A stretch of DNA of 56,064 nucleotides from Syntrophomonadaceae bacterium (GCA_012522955.1 JAAYJK010000130.1:1-56064), one strand, 5' to 3'; numbered from the stretch's first letter, positions 17,880 to 27,267 are shown. Translations and numbers: made by a program. Notes: a model not told the origin generated them from the sequence alone.

Positions 17880-19256
17880 TTATAAAGGCTTCCGATTAAC
17901 CTTTTTCCAAATTCCCATTTTGCCAGCTTCTTTAATCAGTTCGTCTCTGAACTTGGGATGAGCCAGGCGCACCATTTCTTCTACGCGTTCCCAAGTGGAT
18001 AAGCCCTTCAGGTTAGCCATACCATATTCGGTTACCACCCAGTGAATGGTATGACGCGGTACTGTAACAGTCGTACCCAGATCCAGACTAGGCACAATCC
18101 TGGATTTCAGTGTGCCATCTTTATCAACATAAGTAGATTCAAAGGCCAAGAAACTCTTACCACCCTTGGAGTCAAAGGCGCCGTTAACCCAGTCCAGCTG
18201 TCCGCCGGCTCCAGATATGGTTTTGGGTCCAATACTTTCTGAGTTAGCCTGAGTCAAGAGGTCAACTTGCAGAGTATTGTTAACCGAGATTACATTTTCA
18301 TTTTGGGCAATTCTCCAAGGCATATTGACATATTCAATGTAATAGGTGGCCAATAAAGGATTGTTGTCTATAAATTCATAGAGTTCAGCAGAACCTAAAG
18401 CAAAGCTGAATACGGATTTGAATTTATCAGTTTCCTTCTTAATATTGTTTACCATCCCTAATTCATGCATATTCATCATGGAAGTACAGAACATCTCGGC
18501 ATGAAGTCCCAGATCCTTCAGGTCCGATTGACAAATCAGGTCACCAATGGAATTAGGCAGAGGTCCAATACCCAACTGTAAACAACAGCCATCATGGATA
18601 TGGGTCATTATCTGCTCTGCAATCTTTCTCTCATTTTCGTTGGGGGGTGTTGGATCCACGCAAAACAGAGGTGGATTTTCCCCTTCGATAATATAGTCAA
18701 TTTCACTGATATGGAGAGTATTTTGCAGCCCGCCCAGAACATTGGGTATATTTTCATTAACTTCCACTACGACAAGCCTGTTGGCATATGCTTTCGCTTT
18801 AACGTCCGAACTCATTATTCCAAAGTTAAAGTTGCCGTGCTTATCCATAGGGCCAACCTGTACCGCCAGGAGATCTCCTTTTCTGCCGGCCACGGTCTTG
18901 TCCGGCCAATAGGACATTAAATTGGTATCATGGTAGTTCAAGGGCAGGAAATCCAACAGCATTTGGTCATACCAATAACGGTCCAAAGCACTGAGGAACC
19001 AGCATCCAACCTGGAAGGTTTTCTGTTCTGGGTCATTAGCAATAACAGCCGGAGTAGGAGGTAGGTTATTACTGGTTTTTACATATACCCTTTCCAATCC
19101 CGGTTCGCCAGCGCGAGCACCCAAAGCCTTATCGAAGGCAGGGGACTTAATGTTGAAAGCCCCATAGTTGACTACCCATTCGCTCTGTACCAATGCAGCA
19201 GCTTCCTCAGCTGTGCGTAGTTTACTTTTGTATTCGCTCAAATAATCTCTCGCCAT
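17880..19256 (-). CDS. Acetyl-CoA hydrolase/CoA-transferase family, butyryl-CoA:acetate type
   Basis: This 458-aa class I CoA-transferase of the 4-hydroxybutyrate / butyryl-CoA:acetate family moves CoA between acetyl-CoA and a short-chain acid, which activates fatty acids without ATP. The stretch CLQLGIGPLP leads into LHAEMF, whose Glu (about residue 254) is the likely CoA-thioester residue. NSESIGPKTISGAGGQLDWV and VVTEYGMANLKG are also family motifs. It has its own sigma-54 promoter and a perfect 17-bp dyad upstream. A paralogue is at 31988-33325, about 45 percent alike by eye. Confidence 0.9.
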   Translation of the reverse strand: MARDYLSEYKSKLRTAEEAAALVQSEWVVNYGAFNIKSPAFDKALGARAGEPGLERVYVKTSNNLPPTPAVIANDPEQKTFQVGCWFLSALDRYWYDQMLLDFLPLNYHDTNLMSYWPDKTVAGRKGDLLAVQVGPMDKHGNFNFGIMSSDVKAKAYANRLVVVEVNENIPNVLGGLQNTLHISEIDYIIEGENPPLFCVDPTPPNENERKIAEQIMTHIHDGCCLQLGIGPLPNSIGDLICQSDLKDLGLHAEMFCTSMMNMHELGMVNNIKKETDKFKSVFSFALGSAELYEFIDNNPLLATYYIEYVNMPWRIAQNENVISVNNTLQVDLLTQANSESIGPKTISGAGGQLDWVNGAFDSKGGKSFLAFESTYVDKDGTLKSRIVPSLDLGTTVTVPRHTIHWVVTEYGMANLKGLSTWERVEEMVRLAHPKFRDELIKEAGKMGIWKKVNRKPL

Positions 19257-19346
19257 TCCAATATCCTCCTTCTAATTAATAATTTAGTAGTATTTGCATT
19301 GATATTGCACCTACTATTAAAGGAATAAACCTAATTATAAATATAA

Positions 19347-19362
19347 AGCAAATATTGTGCCA
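19347..19362 (-). promoter_or_regulatory. Sigma-54 promoter of the CoA-transferase gene
   Basis: The minus strand reads TGGCACAATATTTGCT, matching the full -24/-12 consensus. It lies 90 bp before the start of 17880-19256. Confidence 0.9.
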
Positions 19363-19461
19363 AACCATTAAATGTATGCCTTAATATAGACAAATGGCTT
19401 AATATTGGGTTTTGTATGGGTCGGCTAACTTACTTGCCCCGGTAGCCCAGAACTGATTCAG

Positions 19462-19499
19462 ACCGGACAAGTGTACGAATAATCGTACACTTGTCCGGT
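19462..19499. promoter_or_regulatory. Dyad, candidate sigma-54 enhancer
   Basis: ACCGGACAAGTGTACGA and TCGTACACTTGTCCGGT form a perfect 17-bp inverted repeat around ATAA. Its centre, read on the minus strand as GTGTACGATTATTCGTACAC, matches the dyad at 34977-34996 at 16 of 20 positions. The core is 108 bp upstream of the sigma-54 promoter. There is no T tract, so a terminator is less likely. Confidence 0.65.
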
Positions 19500-19570
19500 A
19501 AAAACTACAGGAATGGTGTTATGATATCCCATTTCACTTATGCTTGGTTTTTTAAGAACTTACTTAATAA

Positions 19571-20311
19571 CTAGAACATAAAGCGTCCGCCATCCACATG
19601 GATGACCTGACCGTTAATAAATCCTGCTTCATCCGAAGCCAGGAACACACAAGTGCTGGCAATCTCCTCAACAGTTCCCTGGCGTAGCATGGGAATATTT
19701 TTAATCATGGCTTTCAATAAATCTTCGGGAACCTTCTTGCTCATCTCGGTTTCAATGAAGCCGGGAGCCACTGCATTAACATTGATCTGTTTGGGAGCCA
19801 ATTCTTTGGCTAAAGCCCGAGTCAAGCCAACCACTCCGGCCTTAGATGCTGAGTAATTAGTCTGCCCAACATTGCCCATTCTAGCTGCAGAGGAAATATT
19901 GACTATTTTGCCATATCCTTTTTCGCTCATTACGGGGGCCACTGCCTGACAGAGGTTAAAGGTGCCCTTTAAATTAACATTGATTACCATATCCCATTTT
20001 TCTTCTGTCATCTTGTGCAGCCGAGCGTCCCGGGTTATACCGGCGTTGTTGATTACAATGTCAACAGTACCGAACTCCTGAACCACCTTGGCGACCAGAT
20101 CCCTCATAGCTGCTTGGCTGGTTACATCTCCAGCTACGGCCATAGCAGTACCATTCTTACCTTTAATATCCTGCTCTACTGCTTTGATCTGGCTTTCATT
20201 AACATCAACCAGGACCACCTTGGCTCCTTCCCGTGCGAAGCGCTGGGCTATGCCTTCTCCTATGCCCTGTCCAGATCCAGTAATTATGGCTACTTTATCT
20301 TTGAGCCTCAT
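19571..20311 (-). CDS. SDR-family 3-oxoacyl/acetoacetyl-CoA reductase (FabG/PhaB-like)
   Basis: This 246-aa short-chain dehydrogenase has the cofactor motif TGSGQGIGEG near residue 12, NNAG and the catalytic Tyr and Lys in NYSASKAG (about residues 151-158). It interconverts 3-hydroxyacyl-CoA and 3-ketoacyl-CoA; similarity to PhaB and FabG means the cofactor and direction cannot be told. It is the last gene of the thiolase/SDR/acyl-CoA dehydrogenase run. In this setting a 3-hydroxybutyryl-CoA dehydrogenase role is likely. Confidence 0.9.
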   Translation of the reverse strand: MRLKDKVAIITGSGQGIGEGIAQRFAREGAKVVLVDVNESQIKAVEQDIKGKNGTAMAVAGDVTSQAAMRDLVAKVVQEFGTVDIVINNAGITRDARLHKMTEEKWDMVINVNLKGTFNLCQAVAPVMSEKGYGKIVNISSAARMGNVGQTNYSASKAGVVGLTRALAKELAPKQINVNAVAPGFIETEMSKKVPEDLLKAMIKNIPMLRQGTVEEIASTCVFLASDEAGFINGQVIHVDGGRFMF

Positions 20312-20385
20312 GCTATATTATCACTCCTAATATTACTGTAATTCCCCGGGGTGGATAACACCCCTGGGCATTACAAGTAATTACT

Positions 20386-22221
20386 TTAATAATCGAATAT
20401 TTCATCAGTAGCTTCAAGAACTGAAGTATCAGCCATCTTAATAATTTCTTCCAGATGCCATACATTGGGCACCATGTTGTTCAGGTAGTAGCGGATAGAC
20501 AGCATTTTACCTTTATAGTAGCTATACTCATGATGATCTTCAGCTAATTCAGCCAGACGTTTGGTAACTACTAAAGCCTGGTCCATCAAGAGCCATCCAC
20601 ACCATAATTGGGCGGTAGCGGTCAAAACCCGGCGGGCATATACACCCATGAATCCTAAAGTTTCAGGGTTCTTCATGTAGCCCCAGATGGTCTTCTGAAT
20701 TTCTTTATAAGAAGCCAGTGCTTTCTCCAGGTGAGCCAGTTCCCGATCCATGCCGGGAATATTACCTTTGTTGGCAGCTATCCATTCCTCTATTTCTTTC
20801 AGGGAAGCAGCAAAAGCTTTACCTTTTTTCTGGCTCCATTTACGGCCGGTTAAATCCAAAGCTTGAATGTAGTTGGTGCCTTCCCAGATGGACCAGATCT
20901 TGCAGTCCCGGGCAGCATTGGCAACGGGATAATCTTCACAGAATCCATATCCACCATAGGATTGGATAGACTCAGCAATCATAGGCCAGGCTTCATCACT
21001 GGGATATGCTTTGCAGAGCGGGGTGATAACGTCGATGCGGTCATGAGCCCATTCTCTGCGTTCCGGATCCGGATCCCAGTTGGCTACATCCTGGTAGTAA
21101 TAGCATTTGGTCAACAGTGCACGGCAAGCCTCGGTGGTAGCCTTGTTAACCATATACATGCGCTTTACGTCTTCATGTTTGTTGATGGTCTGACGTCCTG
21201 CTCTGGGATTGGTCAAAAGATGACCCTGTACTCTTTCTTTACCATAGTCTTTGGCATTCCAATAAGCATTGGACATAACTGCCAAGGAACAACGGCCGGT
21301 GTCCAAACGGGCACCATTCATCATATTGAACATCTGCGCCATACCCTGGGCATTACCATCAGCATCAGGCGGGTCCCCTACCAGCCAGCCCCGGCATTGA
21401 TTGTTTTCCCCTGCTACCAGAGCAGCAGTGGCAGAACCTTTTAGTCCCATTTTATGCTCAATACCTATGCACTGGAAATCATTGTCAGTAAGGCTGCCGT
21501 CCTCATTAACCCATTTTTTAGGTACTACGAACATGGACAAGCCTTTGGTTCCAGCCTTGGCTCCCTCAATCCGGGCCAGGTACATGTGAACTATATTTTC
21601 CAGGTCGTCCCGGTCTCCGGAGGTGATAAATATTTTCTGTCCCTTGATTTTATAAATACGGGGGTCATCGGTGGGATAAGCCTTGGACAACATGTCACCG
21701 GCATCAGAACCAGCAGTAGGTTCGGTTATACACATGGTTCCGCCCCATTCGCCGGTCAAACACTTGTCTAAAAAGATTGCCTTAATGTCATCGGAGCAAT
21801 ATAACTGCATCATCCGGGCTACACCGGAAGCAGTTGATACATAAGGCATAAAAGCAGGGTTGGCAGCAATCATGATTTCATATATTACACCATAGATCAG
21901 AGTGGGCAGGGTGCCTTCATCTTCAAAGCTCATGTTGCTGGTACCCCAGCCATTATCCTGGATAAAGCGGTAAGCTTTATGCCATGAAGGAGGTATATAG
22001 GCCTGTCCATCTTTCCAGGTGGCGCCGATGGTTTCTCCATCATCGGCAATGGGAGCTAAAACCTCATCTGCGATTTTACGGACCTGGTCAATGATCATGT
22101 CCAGATCTTCTACCGCATAGTAATCCTTATAGCGATCGTAGGCCAGGACTTCTGCCGTAGGAAGCCATTCCTTCAAGCAGAATTTAATGTCTCTGGTGTT
22201 ATAAGCATATTTATAAGACAT
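20386..22221 (-). CDS. Long acyl-CoA dehydrogenase (DmdC/ACAD_C type)
   Basis: This 611-aa flavoprotein is longer than the usual ~380 aa and belongs to the acyl-CoA dehydrogenases with an extra C-terminal domain, as in DmdC. The FAD-contact motif CITEPTAGSDAG is near residue 160, and IWEGTNYIQALDLTGRK carries the presumed catalytic Glu as in DmdC. It should oxidise acyl-CoA to enoyl-CoA and pass electrons to an electron-transfer flavoprotein, which is not encoded here. It sits between SDR genes in the sigma-54-driven run. Confidence 0.92.
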   Translation of the reverse strand: MSYKYAYNTRDIKFCLKEWLPTAEVLAYDRYKDYYAVEDLDMIIDQVRKIADEVLAPIADDGETIGATWKDGQAYIPPSWHKAYRFIQDNGWGTSNMSFEDEGTLPTLIYGVIYEIMIAANPAFMPYVSTASGVARMMQLYCSDDIKAIFLDKCLTGEWGGTMCITEPTAGSDAGDMLSKAYPTDDPRIYKIKGQKIFITSGDRDDLENIVHMYLARIEGAKAGTKGLSMFVVPKKWVNEDGSLTDNDFQCIGIEHKMGLKGSATAALVAGENNQCRGWLVGDPPDADGNAQGMAQMFNMMNGARLDTGRCSLAVMSNAYWNAKDYGKERVQGHLLTNPRAGRQTINKHEDVKRMYMVNKATTEACRALLTKCYYYQDVANWDPDPERREWAHDRIDVITPLCKAYPSDEAWPMIAESIQSYGGYGFCEDYPVANAARDCKIWSIWEGTNYIQALDLTGRKWSQKKGKAFAASLKEIEEWIAANKGNIPGMDRELAHLEKALASYKEIQKTIWGYMKNPETLGFMGVYARRVLTATAQLWCGWLLMDQALVVTKRLAELAEDHHEYSYYKGKMLSIRYYLNNMVPNVWHLEEIIKMADTSVLEATDEIFDY

Positions 22222-22247
22222 ATTTTTCTTACTTCCTTTCTTCTTTC

Positions 22248-23015
22248 TTACCAGGCAGTTACTCCGCCATCGATGATTATTAACTGTCCAGTTATATAGT
22301 CGGATGCTTTGGATGCCAGTAATACCGCGGTACCCTTAAGATCGTTTTCTCCACCATAACGTAGTAAGGGAATAGCAGCATTGCGGTCACTCATATTCAG
22401 ATATTTATCAGTCATATGGGTTACAAACCATCCCGGCAGCATAGCATTTACATTAATTTCATACTTGGCCAGCTTAACTGCCAATTCCTTGGTAATGGAT
22501 ACTACTGCTGCTTTGCTGGCACCATATGCTATAGCTTCGAGGGTGGGGGAACCCTGTAGAGCTCCGATAGAAGCAATATTAATGATTTTGCCTGGTTTTT
22601 TCTGCTCTATCATAACCTTGGCAGCTTCCTTGGAACAAATATAGGTGCTAATTGAATTGATCTTAAACATATACTCCATCTTGTCAACGGGATAATCTAG
22701 GGTGGGATAGCCCCAGCTCAGTCCGGCATTGTTAATCAATATATCTACAGTGCCAAACTCCTTTACGGTTGCGGCAATGAGGTTTTCGCAGTCTTCAGTG
22801 ACCGATACGTCGCACTTAACCGCCAGGGTCTTTACTCCAAATTCCTTGGTCAGTTGGTCGGCCACTTCCTGACAGCGATCGACTTTACGTGCTGCGATAA
22901 CCACGTTAGCTCCCTGTTCAGCCAAAGCCTGCGCCATCTGATTTCCCAATCCGATGGATCCTCCAGTAACAATAGCGACTTTGCCTGTAAGATCAAACAG
23001 TTCTGCTACTTTCAT
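22248..23015 (-). CDS. SDR-family oxidoreductase
   Basis: This 255-aa short-chain dehydrogenase has the Rossmann motif TGGSIGLG near residue 16, NNAGLSWG near 90 and the catalytic Tyr and Lys in AYGASKAAV. The C-terminal LLASKASDYITGQLIIIDGG segment is typical of the family. The ATG at 23015 is chosen because GAGAGGTG lies before it. It probably acts on a 3-hydroxyacyl-CoA, but the substrate is not certain. Confidence 0.87.
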   Translation of the reverse strand: MKVAELFDLTGKVAIVTGGSIGLGNQMAQALAEQGANVVIAARKVDRCQEVADQLTKEFGVKTLAVKCDVSVTEDCENLIAATVKEFGTVDILINNAGLSWGYPTLDYPVDKMEYMFKINSISTYICSKEAAKVMIEQKKPGKIINIASIGALQGSPTLEAIAYGASKAAVVSITKELAVKLAKYEINVNAMLPGWFVTHMTDKYLNMSDRNAAIPLLRYGGENDLKGTAVLLASKASDYITGQLIIIDGGVTAW

Positions 23016-23322
23016 TTTTACACCTCTCTCTTTACTAGTCCTTATCCACATCCCGCTGTAAATACTCTATTATTATCAAACTGTAAATCTTGCTGTTGAT
23101 GGGATATTTCCTTCAAGCAAATTCAATAATTACAGGGGAAAGGGTAAACTGTTGGGCAGCTTACCCTTTCCCATTAAGGGGAGGGTGTTGATATTGAACA
23201 AATCTAAGATTAAGCTTGCGGAATAGCTACAACACTAACTGTTGGGCCAAAACCTTTACAGTCTTGATGTTTCTATCTTAGTTCACAAGTTTCCAGTTCT
23301 TTAGTCCAGAACCGGCTCCAAA
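23016..23322. other. Gap between two SDR genes, with hairpin
   Basis: This 307-bp interval has no gene. A perfect 12-bp stem (GGGAAAGGGTAA with TTACCCTTTCCC, 23136-23172) has no T tract on the minus strand. It is probably an mRNA processing or stabilising element or a weak terminator within the run. Confidence 0.5.
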
Positions 23323-24081
23323 TTAGATCATACGGATTCCGGCATCTACCCGGATGTTTTCGGCATTAATATAGCTGTTAACCACGATTTGTTCTGCCAC
23401 CATGGCAAATTCATCGGGATCACCCAGTCTCTTGGGGAAGGGAACCATGTTCTCGAGAGCTTGGCGAGCTTTTTCAGGCATCTTAGCCATCATCGGGGTT
23501 CCAAATATACCCGGAACAATGGTGTTAACTCTGATACCGCTTCTGGCCAGTTCCTTGGCTATAGGAAGGGTCATGGCTGTGACTCCACCCTTGGAAGCAG
23601 AATAGGAAGCCTGTCCTACTTGACCATCATAGGCAGCAATGGAGGAAACATTAATGATAACGCCCTTTTCTCCATCTTCTCCTTCGTTCTTGGCCATTAC
23701 CGCAGCTGTCTGGCTTAATACGTTGAAAGTACCTACCAGGTTAACATCAATTACTATCTTAAAGGTATTTATATCCAGAGGACCTTCTTTGCCCAGCACT
23801 TTACCCGGCTTGGCAATCCCGGCAATGTTAGCCAGAATATGAACTGCACCAAATTTATCTACGGCCGCTTTGATAAATGCTTGTACTTCATCAACAGAAG
23901 TGATATTGCCTTTAACAAAAATAGCTCTGTCGCCTAGTTTGGCTGCTAATGCCTGACCCAGGTCTTCCTGCAGATCAACTATTACTACATTAGCTCCTGC
24001 ATTATACAGGCGAACGGCAGTTGCTTCACCCAGACCGGAAGCTCCTCCGGTTACTATTGCTGTTTTACCACTAATTTTCAT
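23323..24081 (-). CDS. SDR-family 3-hydroxyacyl-CoA dehydrogenase type II
   Basis: This 252-aa SDR resembles 17-beta-HSD10-type 3-hydroxyacyl-CoA dehydrogenases. It has TGGASGLGEATA near residue 11, NIAGIA near 90, and the catalytic Tyr and Lys in SYSASKGGV. The Asp in VVIVDLQ after the second strand favours NAD over NADP, fitting oxidation of 3-hydroxyacyl-CoA. It follows the thiolase by 43 bp in the sigma-54-driven run. Confidence 0.9.
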   Translation of the reverse strand: MKISGKTAIVTGGASGLGEATAVRLYNAGANVVIVDLQEDLGQALAAKLGDRAIFVKGNITSVDEVQAFIKAAVDKFGAVHILANIAGIAKPGKVLGKEGPLDINTFKIVIDVNLVGTFNVLSQTAAVMAKNEGEDGEKGVIINVSSIAAYDGQVGQASYSASKGGVTAMTLPIAKELARSGIRVNTIVPGIFGTPMMAKMPEKARQALENMVPFPKRLGDPDEFAMVAEQIVVNSYINAENIRVDAGIRMI

Positions 24082-24124
24082 GTTTTTACCTCCTTTTTAT
24101 GACGCAAATATACTTATTAATAAT

Positions 24125-25300
24125 CTATTTAATCTTTTCAATTATTAGGGCATTGGCATTTCCGAATCCTCCGCAGAGGGTTGCCAAACCATATTTGGAA
24201 TCAGGCTTTTCACTCTTCATTATGTTCATCAGAGTGATGATAATTCTAGCTCCGGATTCACCCAGGGGATGACCTAGGGCTAAAGCTCCTCCCCACAGAT
24301 TGACTTTGTCGAAGGGAGGATTCTGAGCGATTCCCAGTTCTCTTAAAACAACCAGAGTCTGACTGGAAAAAGCTTCGTTCAGTTCGATTACATCCATATC
24401 ATCTACAGTCATTCCAGTTCTTTCCATCACTTTCCTTACTGCCGGAATGGGTCCAATTCCCATCATAGTAGGATCATTACCAGCCATGGCGCCGCGTACA
24501 TATTTGAAGCTATAGTCAAGACCCAGTTCGTCAGCTTTATCACGAGCCATAACGATCATGGCACAAGCACCGGTAGTCAACGGTGAAGACATGGCAGCGG
24601 TAACCTTTCCATTTTCTTTAAATGGTGAGGTCATCTTAGCCATACCTTCCAGGCTTATGTCATCTCTAATCCACTGGTCAGTCTTAACCATAATGGGGTT
24701 GCCGTCCTCATCATGTCCTTCAATAGGAATAATTTCGTTATCGAATTTGCCAGCATCTCTAGCTGCAGCTGCTCTCTGGTTACTATAAAGAGCTACTTTA
24801 CGCATATCTTCAGGTTCAACATTATATACTTCGGCTACCTTTTCTGCAGTGGCACCCATGGATAATGCACCGGGAGCATATCTAACCCCAAGTCTGGGAG
24901 CAAAGTCAATGCCCATAGACATGGGAACTGCCAGCATATCTTCGCAGCCGGCAACAATGTAGGTATCTCCATCGCCAACCATAATAGCTCTGGCAGCATG
25001 TTCTAACGCTGACATGCCGGAAGGACATTGCTGACAAATAGTATTGGCCGCAACATGTTCCGGATATCCGCCGGCCAACCATGCCAGACGTCCAATATCC
25101 AGAGTCGACGCTACCTGCTTGGCAGTACCGCAGAAAACTGCTTCAATATCATCTGGTTTTACTTTGGGGTTACGAGCAAACAACCCATCATAAACTGCAG
25201 TTAAGAGTTCATCGGCTCTCTTGTTGCGGAACCAACCTTTACTTTTGTGTGCTCTGGCATTAGCTGAGCGAACGCCGTCAATAATTACTACTTCTCTCAT
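24125..25300 (-). CDS. Acetyl-CoA acetyltransferase / 3-ketoacyl-CoA thiolase
   Basis: This thiolase of about 391 aa has the nucleophile in QQCPSGMSALEHAA, NEAFSSQ, the histidine in GHPLGESGAR and the second cysteine in TLCGGFGNANAL. The ATG at 25300 gives the MREVVIIDG start shared with the other thiolases; an ATG five codons upstream touches the GGTGG site. It is the first gene of the run from the sigma-54 promoter at 25446-25461. The expected reaction is cleavage of acetoacetyl-CoA or other 3-ketoacyl-CoA. Confidence 0.93.
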   Translation of the reverse strand: MREVVIIDGVRSANARAHKSKGWFRNKRADELLTAVYDGLFARNPKVKPDDIEAVFCGTAKQVASTLDIGRLAWLAGGYPEHVAANTICQQCPSGMSALEHAARAIMVGDGDTYIVAGCEDMLAVPMSMGIDFAPRLGVRYAPGALSMGATAEKVAEVYNVEPEDMRKVALYSNQRAAAARDAGKFDNEIIPIEGHDEDGNPIMVKTDQWIRDDISLEGMAKMTSPFKENGKVTAAMSSPLTTGACAMIVMARDKADELGLDYSFKYVRGAMAGNDPTMMGIGPIPAVRKVMERTGMTVDDMDVIELNEAFSSQTLVVLRELGIAQNPPFDKVNLWGGALALGHPLGESGARIIITLMNIMKSEKPDSKYGLATLCGGFGNANALIIEKIK

Positions 25301-25445
25301 TAAATAGTCATCCACCTTTCCTTTAATGTTTTTAATACTTATTTCACAAACTGCTTTTTGTGATTACCAGGTTTAAATTAGCCATCTTCCACAATTGGAT
25401 TGCATAATAGCTTTATTATGGAAAATTCTATATATTAACTATCTT

Positions 25446-25461
25446 TGCAAATTCAATGCCA
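25446..25461 (-). promoter_or_regulatory. Sigma-54 promoter of the thiolase-led run
   Basis: The minus strand reads TGGCATTGAATTTGCA, a full -24/-12 match. It lies 145 bp before the thiolase start. It would drive thiolase, two SDRs, the long acyl-CoA dehydrogenase and the third SDR. Confidence 0.9.
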
Positions 25462-25586
25462 AATATTTAAGCTAGCTTTTAATAAAATACATAATCTTAT
25501 TCAAACCTGATTAAATCTAGCTTTTACTTAAGATAATCTCTTTATTCCCTACGCTAAAATTCCATATGCTTCTGTTTTGTATACCC

Positions 25587-25641
25587 CCTTGTTACCTTCT
25601 AGCAACAAGGATGGCTCCCAGGGGGTTACAGTTGTGTTACC
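25587..25641. promoter_or_regulatory. Candidate activator sites, TTGTT...AACAA and TGTTACC
   Basis: CCTTGTTACC and AGCAACAAGG flank TTCT in an imperfect dyad (25587-25610). A second pair, GGTTACA and TGTTACCC, follows near 25624-25641. They lie about 125-180 bp upstream of the sigma-54 promoter at 25446-25461. A similar CCTTGTT...AGCAACAA stretch is at 27211-27234. Confidence 0.5.
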
Positions 25642-25744
25642 CATTGAATTAACATGGTTAAGTAGGCTTCCATATGGTGTTAATAAGACTTGCTTGGGCT
25701 AGCATAAGAATGGGCCTCCTGTAATAAAGGCAATGGTGCCGAAG

Positions 25745-25848
25745 AGAATTTCTCCTGCGAAATATAACTTTTCGCAGGAGAATCAGCTTTAAATAATGCT
25801 GATTTTAAAACAGGGAACATGCTGAAGCAACCTGTTCCCTGTTCGTTT
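25745..25848 (-). terminator. Three stacked hairpins after the alcohol dehydrogenase
   Basis: Read on the minus strand: AACAGGGAACA/TGTTCCCTGTT followed by TTTAAAA, then AATCAGC/GCTGATT, then CTCCTGCGAAA/TTTCGCAGGAG. The first has the T tract and is probably the terminator of the gene at 25877-26953. Confidence 0.75.
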
Positions 25849-25876
25849 AAGCAATCATTTTATTTCTGCCTTCTTA

Positions 25877-26953
25877 TTACCGGTCTTCCCAGGGAGTTAT
25901 GGCATACTTAATACATCCGTCCAGTTTTTTGGAGAAGACTTCATAGGCCTGCTCAATATCATTCAAAGGAGCTCTATGAGTCAGCATAAATTTGGGGTCA
26001 ATAATCTTGCCCAATCTGCCGTATTCAAATAAAAGATCCCTTCCAGCACTTTCCTGTATACCCATATATATATTGAGGTTTTTCACTACCGCCATGTTCA
26101 TCACCGGCACGCTTATCGGTTCTGAGAACAAGGCCACTGAACAGAATCGTCCGTGGAAACCGGCTACCTGTAAGGCCATATTAAAGGTGGCATTTAACCC
26201 TACGGTTTCTACTACAGTTGATGCCATAGCACCGCCAGTTAATTCTCTAACTCTTTCCACTACGTTTTCTTTAGCCGAGTTTATGGTATAGTCAGCCACT
26301 CCGTTCTTAACCGCTGCTTCCAACAGGTAGTCTACAACATCAACTGCAATGATGGTTTTCGGATTATACAAACGAGCTACCAGGCAGGTGCTCATTCCTA
26401 CTGGTCCACATCCTATGACTACTAGAGTGTCACCTAATCCCAGGCCAACCTGGTTTACCCCATAGTGCCCTGTGCAAAGCATATCTGGAATTAGTATTAC
26501 ATCTTCCTCAGTCTGGCCTTCAGGGATAGGGTTCATATAGACTTGTCCCTTAGGTAGCTTGACAAATTCAGCCTGGGCTCCATCTGGACCGCCACCGCCA
26601 AAAACACCATTACCCGGAGTTAAACAGAAGCGAGCCGGTTTTCCCTTTTTGCAATTAGCACACTCACCACATTTGGAGGCGGAATTTACTACTACCTTAT
26701 CTCCCACTTTGAAGCCTTTCACTGCCGGACCTATTTCTTCTATTACTCCACAGAACTCATGTCCCTGGATTTTTGGTGGAGTTACAGTTGCCATATGGCC
26801 TTGACAGATATGTACGTCACTGGTACATACCAAGTTCAGGGTTGGCCTAAGAATAACATCATCTGGTTCAGTAATCTTGGGCAGGGGAACATCCATTAAC
26901 CCATAGTCTCCAGCTGCTCGATAAACCATTGCCTTCATTGTGTCTTTTGCCAT
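25877..26953 (-). CDS. Zinc-dependent medium-chain alcohol dehydrogenase
   Basis: This MDR-family dehydrogenase of about 358 aa has the catalytic zinc ligand region CTSDVHICQG near residue 40 with GHEFCGVIEEIG near 63, the structural zinc cysteines in CGECANCKKGKPARFC near 90-105, and the cofactor motif VVIGCGPVGMSTC near 170. It is similar to secondary alcohol and threonine-type dehydrogenases. The substrate may be a short-chain 3-hydroxy or secondary alcohol. The ATG at 26953 follows GGGAGG. It has its own sigma-54 promoter and is divergent from an MBL hydrolase. Confidence 0.9.
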   Translation of the reverse strand: MAKDTMKAMVYRAAGDYGLMDVPLPKITEPDDVILRPTLNLVCTSDVHICQGHMATVTPPKIQGHEFCGVIEEIGPAVKGFKVGDKVVVNSASKCGECANCKKGKPARFCLTPGNGVFGGGGPDGAQAEFVKLPKGQVYMNPIPEGQTEEDVILIPDMLCTGHYGVNQVGLGLGDTLVVIGCGPVGMSTCLVARLYNPKTIIAVDVVDYLLEAAVKNGVADYTINSAKENVVERVRELTGGAMASTVVETVGLNATFNMALQVAGFHGRFCSVALFSEPISVPVMNMAVVKNLNIYMGIQESAGRDLLFEYGRLGKIIDPKFMLTHRAPLNDIEQAYEVFSKKLDGCIKYAITPWEDR

Positions 26954-27139
26954 AAAATATACCTCCCTCAATTCTATAACTCTTATACTGCGGGAATAAC
27001 ACTAGCTCATTTGGTGGTTCTCCGGACAGCCGACCAGGAAGTTCCCCTACTGGAGAATATCTATGTTTGTAATCACTGCTTATAGCTGTCGGAGATTGAC
27101 CAAGCAGAAATTCCCCTTTCGAATATACCCATTCCAAAT

Positions 27140-27155
27140 TGCAAAATCGATGCCA
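27140..27155 (-). promoter_or_regulatory. Sigma-54 promoter of the alcohol dehydrogenase
   Basis: The minus strand reads TGGCATCGATTTTGCA, a full -24/-12 match, 187 bp before the start at 26953. Confidence 0.9.
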
Positions 27156-27224
27156 GTCCATAATCCCGCAGCATGGCCAGGAACCCCTTTGTCGAACTCC
27201 CTATTTGTAACCTTGTTGTTTACC

Positions 27225-27267
27225 CCAGCAACAATAGTGTTACCTTAAGTAACACTATTGTTGCTGG
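27225..27267. promoter_or_regulatory. Perfect 19-bp dyad between divergent promoters
   Basis: CCAGCAACAATAGTGTTAC is repeated inverted as GTAACACTATTGTTGCTGG around CTTAA. It is followed on the plus strand by CAGTTTTAT, so a terminator is possible, but no plus-strand gene precedes it. Its place between divergent sigma-54 promoters and its TGTTAC and AGCAACAA elements favour an activator site. Confidence 0.6.

Larger units (their letters stand above)
19257..19570. other. Regulatory interval upstream of the CoA-transferase
   Basis: This 314-bp interval contains the sigma-54 promoter (19347-19362) and the long dyad at 19462-19499. No ORF or RNA gene is visible. Confidence 0.7.
25301..25876. other. 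Regulatory interval between the thiolase run and the alcohol dehydrogenase
   Basis: This 576-bp interval has a sigma-54 promoter (25446-25461), candidate activator sites near 25587-25641, and three hairpins in a row at 25745-25848 after the alcohol dehydrogenase gene. No gene is visible. Confidence 0.7.

Noticed and set aside
19462-19499. Terminator of the SDR gene at 19571
   Set aside because: No T tract follows on either strand, and the core recurs at 34977-34996 at a fixed promoter distance.
27225-27267. Simple terminator
   Set aside because: The T tract is on the plus strand but no plus-strand gene precedes it; position between divergent sigma-54 promoters favours a binding site.
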